DNA from: Cellulomonas uda
GTDB taxonomy: Bacteria; Actinomycetota; Actinomycetes; Actinomycetales; Cellulomonadaceae
Reading direction: 5' to 3'
DNA length: 64,000 nt
NCBI RefSeq assembly: GCF_006538705.1
Contig: NZ_BJLP01000010.1
Coordinates: 1 to 64,000 of the forward strand
Part shown: one piece after another, positions 60,672 through 64,000 of the stretch
How positions within the stretch are numbered: position 1 is the stretch's first letter
Layout of the letters: each line of letters opens with the position of its first letter
Notes under the pieces: generated by a model
Told to the model about the DNA's origin: nothing
The model's input: only the letters and a program-made list of their open reading frames with translations
The model's database searches: none
Translations under genes and position numbers: made by a program

Positions 60672-61667
60672 ATGGCGTTCACGGGTGCGCTCGCGATCTC
60701 GACGCGCGCGCTGCGCAAGACGTACCGGCGCCGCGGCGTCCGGCACGTCGCGGTCGAGGGGCTCGACCTGGACGTCCCGGTCGGTGGCGTGCACGCGTTC
60801 CTCGGGCCGAACGGCGCGGGCAAGACCACGACGATCCGCATGCTGCTGGGCCTCGTGCGCCCCGACTCCGGCACGATGCGCCTGTTCGACGAGCCCGTGC
60901 CCGAGCGGCTGCCGCACGTCGTCGGCCGCGTGGGCGCGATCGTCGAGCAGCCGAAGTTCTTCCCGACGATGTCCGCACGCCGCAACCTGCGCCTGCTGAG
61001 CGGCGCGATCGGCGCCGAGCCCCGGCTGGTCGACACCGTGCTCGAGGAGGTCGGGCTCGCCGACCGGGCCCGCGACCCCTACCGCACGTACTCGCTCGGC
61101 ATGAAGCAGCGGCTCGCGATCGCGGCCACCCTGCTCAAGGACCCGGACCTGCTGATCTTCGACGAGCCGACCAACGGGCTCGACCCCGCCGGGATCCGGG
61201 AGGTCCGTCAGACCATGCGCACGCTCGCCGCCCGCGGCACGACCGTGCTCGTCTCGAGCCACATCCTCGCGGAGGTCGAGCAGGTCGCGGACACCGTGTC
61301 GATCGTCGCGCGCGGCCGGCTGGTCGCGCAGGGGCGCGTCGCCGAGCTCATCGGCTCACGGTCGCAGGGCGGCGTGCGCGTCGGCATCGAGGTGCCCGGC
61401 ACCGCGGGCGCCGTGCTCGAGGCGCAGGGCTGGACCGTGCGCCGCGACGGGCGGCACCTGCTCGTCGACGGCGCGCCCGGCGCCGCGCGCATCACCGAGG
61501 TGCTGGCGCGCGAGGGGCTGTTCGTCGACGAGCTCGTCCCGGTGCGTGCCGACCTCGAGTCGGTGTTCCTCGACCTCACGGCCGGGCAGGGACCGGGGAC
61601 GCACCCGCCGGACGACGGGCGGGACGCGGCACCGACGGGTCGTCGCGCGGCGGGGGGTGCGGCATGA
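60672..61667 (+). CDS. ABC transporter ATPase, first module
   Basis: A 331-residue ATPase: Walker A GPNGAGKTTTIRML, signature YSLGMKQRLAIAATLL, Walker B LLIFDEPTNGLDPAG and switch His in VSSHILAEV, plus a C-terminal regulatory extension. The layout is that of drug- or lantibiotic-type exporters (CcmA/BcrA family). ATG 60672 follows a GAGGGGG ribosome site; an in-frame GTG at 60636 lies 9 bases after TACTGT and would be a leaderless alternative. It overlaps the permease gene by ATGA. Confidence 0.9.
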   Translation: MAFTGALAISTRALRKTYRRRGVRHVAVEGLDLDVPVGGVHAFLGPNGAGKTTTIRMLLGLVRPDSGTMRLFDEPVPERLPHVVGRVGAIVEQPKFFPTMSARRNLRLLSGAIGAEPRLVDTVLEEVGLADRARDPYRTYSLGMKQRLAIAATLLKDPDLLIFDEPTNGLDPAGIREVRQTMRTLAARGTTVLVSSHILAEVEQVADTVSIVARGRLVAQGRVAELIGSRSQGGVRVGIEVPGTAGAVLEAQGWTVRRDGRHLLVDGAPGAARITEVLAREGLFVDELVPVRADLESVFLDLTAGQGPGTHPPDDGRDAAPTGRRAAGGAA

Positions 61668-62671
61668 GCCGGCTGGTGACGACCGAGGTCGCGCGGTGGT
61701 TCGCGCGGACCATGCTGTGGCTGGTGAGCGCCGCGACCGTCGCGCTCATGGTGCTCGGGCCGCTCGGCGCGTACAACGGCTCACGCGAGGCGAGCGCGGC
61801 CGACCGTGCGCTCGCGCAGCAGCAGGTCGACGCGTACGAGCCGCCCGCCCAGGAGGACGTGGACGCGTGCCTCGCGGACGAGGCGCGCGAGCGCGAGGCG
61901 CAGGGCGACCCGACGATCGAGTTCCAGTGCGAGTGGACGCCCACGGTCGAGGACTTCCTGCCGTGGCGGCAGTACTGGGACACCGAGGGCGCGTCGATCG
62001 TGTGGGGCGTCGCGTCGTTCCTGGCGCTCGCCGCCCTGCTCGCCGGCGCCTCGTTCGTCGCGGCGGAGTTCAGCACGGGCGCGATCGGGAACTGGCTCAC
62101 GTTCGCCCCGCGCCGCGGCCGCGTGCTGGCGAGCAAGCTCGTCGCGACCGTCGTGGGCTTCGCCCCCACCGCCGTGCTGGCCGTGACCCTGCTCGTCGGC
62201 GGCACGTGGGGCGCGTTCGCGGCGCACGACGCGCTGCACAACCCGAACCCTCCGCAGGGGTCGGGGGGCAGCGGGTTCACGCTCGCGGACGCCGCCGCGG
62301 CGGGCGGCAGGATCGCGGTGCTCGGGGTCGCGTTCGCGGTGCTCGGCGCCGCGCTCGGGTTCCTCCTGCGGCATACCGCGGCGGTGCTCGGTGCGGTGCT
62401 CGCGTGGGGCGTCGTCGTCGAGGGGATCGGTGCGGGTCTCGCGCCGCGCGCGCGGCCCTGGCTGCTGCAGACCAACATCGACGCCTGGGTCCGCGACGGC
62501 ACGCAGTGGTACGAGGACGTGTGCGGGTTCGACGCCGAGACCGGCGGCCAGTCCTGCACGTCGATCACGCACACGGTGTCGGCGGGGCACGGCGCGGCCG
62601 TGCTCGGCGGTCTCGTGCTCGTCGTCGTGGTGCTCGCGGCGGTCGTGTTCCGCCGGCGCGACGTGTCCTGA
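61664..62671 (+). CDS. ABC-2 type permease, first module
   Basis: A 335-residue membrane protein. Helix 1 (MLWLVSAATVALMVLGPLGA) is followed by an extracytoplasmic loop of about 80 residues, rich in Asp/Glu and with two Cys (ACLADEARE; FQCEW), then five more helices (SIVWGVASFLALAALLAG; VVGFAPTAVLAVTLLVGG; IAVLGVAFAVLGAALGF; AVLGAVLAWGVVVEG; AVLGGLVLVVVVLAAVVF). It contains the ABC-2 feature AAEFSTGAIGNWLTFAPRR. It forms an exporter with the ATPase before it; the substrate is unknown. Confidence 0.83.
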   Translation: MSRLVTTEVARWFARTMLWLVSAATVALMVLGPLGAYNGSREASAADRALAQQQVDAYEPPAQEDVDACLADEAREREAQGDPTIEFQCEWTPTVEDFLPWRQYWDTEGASIVWGVASFLALAALLAGASFVAAEFSTGAIGNWLTFAPRRGRVLASKLVATVVGFAPTAVLAVTLLVGGTWGAFAAHDALHNPNPPQGSGGSGFTLADAAAAGGRIAVLGVAFAVLGAALGFLLRHTAAVLGAVLAWGVVVEGIGAGLAPRARPWLLQTNIDAWVRDGTQWYEDVCGFDAETGGQSCTSITHTVSAGHGAAVLGGLVLVVVVLAAVVFRRRDVS

Positions 62672-62721
62672 CGCCCCGGGCTGCTCCGGGCGGGCTGCTC
62701 CGGACGGGCGAACGTGGCGGC

Positions 62722-63756
62722 GTGCCCTCGGGACCGCGTGCCGTCGTGTCGTTGCAGGAGGGGACGACGAGCGCAGGAGGCCCGATCATCGGCACGCACG
62801 GGGACGGCCCCGCGATCTCGACGCGTGCGCTGCGCAAGACGTTCCGGAGGTTCGACCTCTCGCAGGTCGTGGCGGTCGAGGGTCTCGACCTCGAGGTGCC
62901 CGCGGGCGGCGTGCACGGGTTCCTGGGCCCGAACGGCTCGGGCAAGACGACGACGATCCGCATGCTGCTCGGTCTCGCGCGTCCGGACTCGGGCGAGATC
63001 CGGCTGTTCGGCGAGCCGGTGCCGCAGCGGCTGCCGGCCGTGGTGGCACGCGTCGGCGCGATCGTCGAGCAGCCGAAGTTCGTGCCGAGCTTCTCGGGGC
63101 GTCGCAACCTCGAGGTGCTCGCGTCCGCGATCGACGTGCCGCGCACGCGCGTCGACGAGGTCCTCGACCAGGTCGACCTGCGCGAGCGCGCCCGCGACCC
63201 GTTCCGGCGGTTCTCGCTCGGCATGAAGCAGCGCCTCGCGATCGCGGCGACGCTCCTCAAGGACCCGGACCTGCTGATCTTCGACGAGCCGACCAACGGC
63301 CTCGACCCCGCGGGCATCCGCGACGTCCGCGCCACCATGCGGCGCCTCGGCGACGAGGGCCGGACCGTGCTCGTGTCCAGCCACATCCTCGCGGAGGTGC
63401 AGCAGGTGGCGGACACTGTGTCGATCGTGGCGCGCGGTCGGTCGGTGGCGAGCGGGTCCGTCGCCGAGCTGGTCCGGGGCCGCGGCCAGGTGCGCGTCGT
63501 CGTGCGCGACGTCCCGGCGGCCCACGCGCTGCTCACCGCACGCGGGTGGCGCGTGACGCGCGAGGGCGGGGCGCTGCTCGTCGCGGGCGTCCCGGACCCG
63601 GCGCTCGTCAACGAGACGCTCGCACGCGAGGGGCTGTTCGCGTCCGAGGTCGGGACCGTGCGCGACGACCTCGAGTCGGTCTTCCTCGAGCTCACCGCGC
63701 ACGTGGGCACGGGCGGGACGGACCGGGTGCCCGGGGTCGCGCAGGTGCGCCCGTGA
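62722..63756 (+). CDS. ABC transporter ATPase, second module
   Basis: A 344-residue ATPase closely related to the one at 60672: GPNGSGKTTTIRMLLGL, FSLGMKQRLAIAATLLKDPDLLIFDEPTNGLDPAG and VSSHILAEVQQVADTVSIVARGR match nearly word for word, also at the DNA level. The N-terminus is ambiguous: GTG 62722 or GTG 62746; the only good AGGAGG (62755-62760) lies inside. It overlaps the following permease by GTGA. It is probably a tandem duplicate of the first module. Confidence 0.87.
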   Translation: MPSGPRAVVSLQEGTTSAGGPIIGTHGDGPAISTRALRKTFRRFDLSQVVAVEGLDLEVPAGGVHGFLGPNGSGKTTTIRMLLGLARPDSGEIRLFGEPVPQRLPAVVARVGAIVEQPKFVPSFSGRRNLEVLASAIDVPRTRVDEVLDQVDLRERARDPFRRFSLGMKQRLAIAATLLKDPDLLIFDEPTNGLDPAGIRDVRATMRRLGDEGRTVLVSSHILAEVQQVADTVSIVARGRSVASGSVAELVRGRGQVRVVVRDVPAAHALLTARGWRVTREGGALLVAGVPDPALVNETLAREGLFASEVGTVRDDLESVFLELTAHVGTGGTDRVPGVAQVRP

Positions 63757-64000
63757 GCCCGCTGCTGCGCGCCGAGCTCCTGCGCGTGCGTTCGCGCGCG
63801 GTCGTGTGGGGGACCGCGGTGGTGCTCGTGGTCGCCGCGCTCGGCTTCGTCGTCGCGGCGTGGGACGACACGCGCCCGCCGTCGGCCGGCGCGCTCGCCC
63901 AGGCGCGGGAGGAGCTGGCCACCGCGACCGCCCGGTGGGAGTCGGACCACGCAGGATGGGTCGAGGTGTGCGAGCAGACCGCCGAGCGTGACGGCGAGGA
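63753..64000 (+). CDS. ABC permease of the second module (3' end outside window)
   Basis: The first 82 residues are visible: SPLLRAELLRVRSRAVVWGTAVVLVVAALGFVVAAWDD gives one N-terminal helix, then a hydrophilic region with a Cys (VEVCEQTAERDGEE), the same plan as the permease at 61664 (helix 1 then an acidic Cys-containing loop). The remainder lies beyond the window. Confidence 0.75.
   Translation, partial: MSPLLRAELLRVRSRAVVWGTAVVLVVAALGFVVAAWDDTRPPSAGALAQAREELATATARWESDHAGWVEVCEQTAERDGE

Overview
The window looks like chromosome from a very GC-rich actinobacterium, most probably Cellulomonas or a close relative. The grounds are GTG starts and 4-base stop/start overlaps throughout, long open antisense frames, the GlgE alpha-glucan pathway, a gatCAB/ligA/mnmA housekeeping block of actinobacterial type, and secreted xylan-degrading machinery under LacI/ROK control. 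The genus is inference from gene content. No rRNA, tRNA, CRISPR array, insertion sequence, integrase or prophage gene was found.

Layout. (1) 1-7961: a carbohydrate locus read leftward (lipoprotein binding protein, two permeases, GH2 beta-mannosidase, and a LacI-like protein lacking its HTH), with a ROK repressor divergent from it. (2) 7976-13267: an overlapping glgE-treS-mak operon (maltose-1-phosphate route to alpha-glucan). (3) 13502-22335: an AGE-family sugar isomerase, a large FAD oxidoreductase, a flavodoxin-like protein, glgX, etfBA and an APH-like kinase. (4) 22417-29676: cysteine desulfurase, mnmA, a MetE-like protein, a small membrane protein, ligA and an acetyltransferase. (5) 29839-36199: NfeD plus flotillin, nrdI, an unknown protein, and gatCAB. 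(6) 36500-50730: a 1694-residue multidomain GH10 xylanase, an acetyltransferase, a POT peptide transporter, then a LacI regulator divergent from a binding protein/two permeases/GH3 set whose order matches the Streptomyces bxlR-bxlEFGA locus. (7) 50951-60556: two dihydroxy-acid dehydratases of different subtype around an ArsR/SRPBCC pair and a secreted phytase-like/GDPD fusion, then a GH13 alpha-glucosidase and a PNPOx-family protein. (8) 60672-64000: two tandem ABC ATPase/permease modules, the last cut by the window edge.

How it fits together. The secreted xylanase would release xylo-oligosaccharides, the Bxl-like transporter would import them and the GH3 enzyme would cleave them. Operator-like sequences sharing the core CGRTTTCGATAMCG lie upstream of both the xylanase and the transporter, suggesting one LacI regulon. 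The beta-mannosidase/transporter operon and the AGE isomerase share the rare octamer AACAAAGT at their promoters, suggesting a second, mannose-related regulon for the ROK repressor. Neither sugar importer carries its own ATPase, so a shared MsiK-type ATPase elsewhere is expected. About a dozen genes have a -10-like hexamer 5-9 bases before the start codon, which points to widespread leaderless transcription and helps settle several starts.
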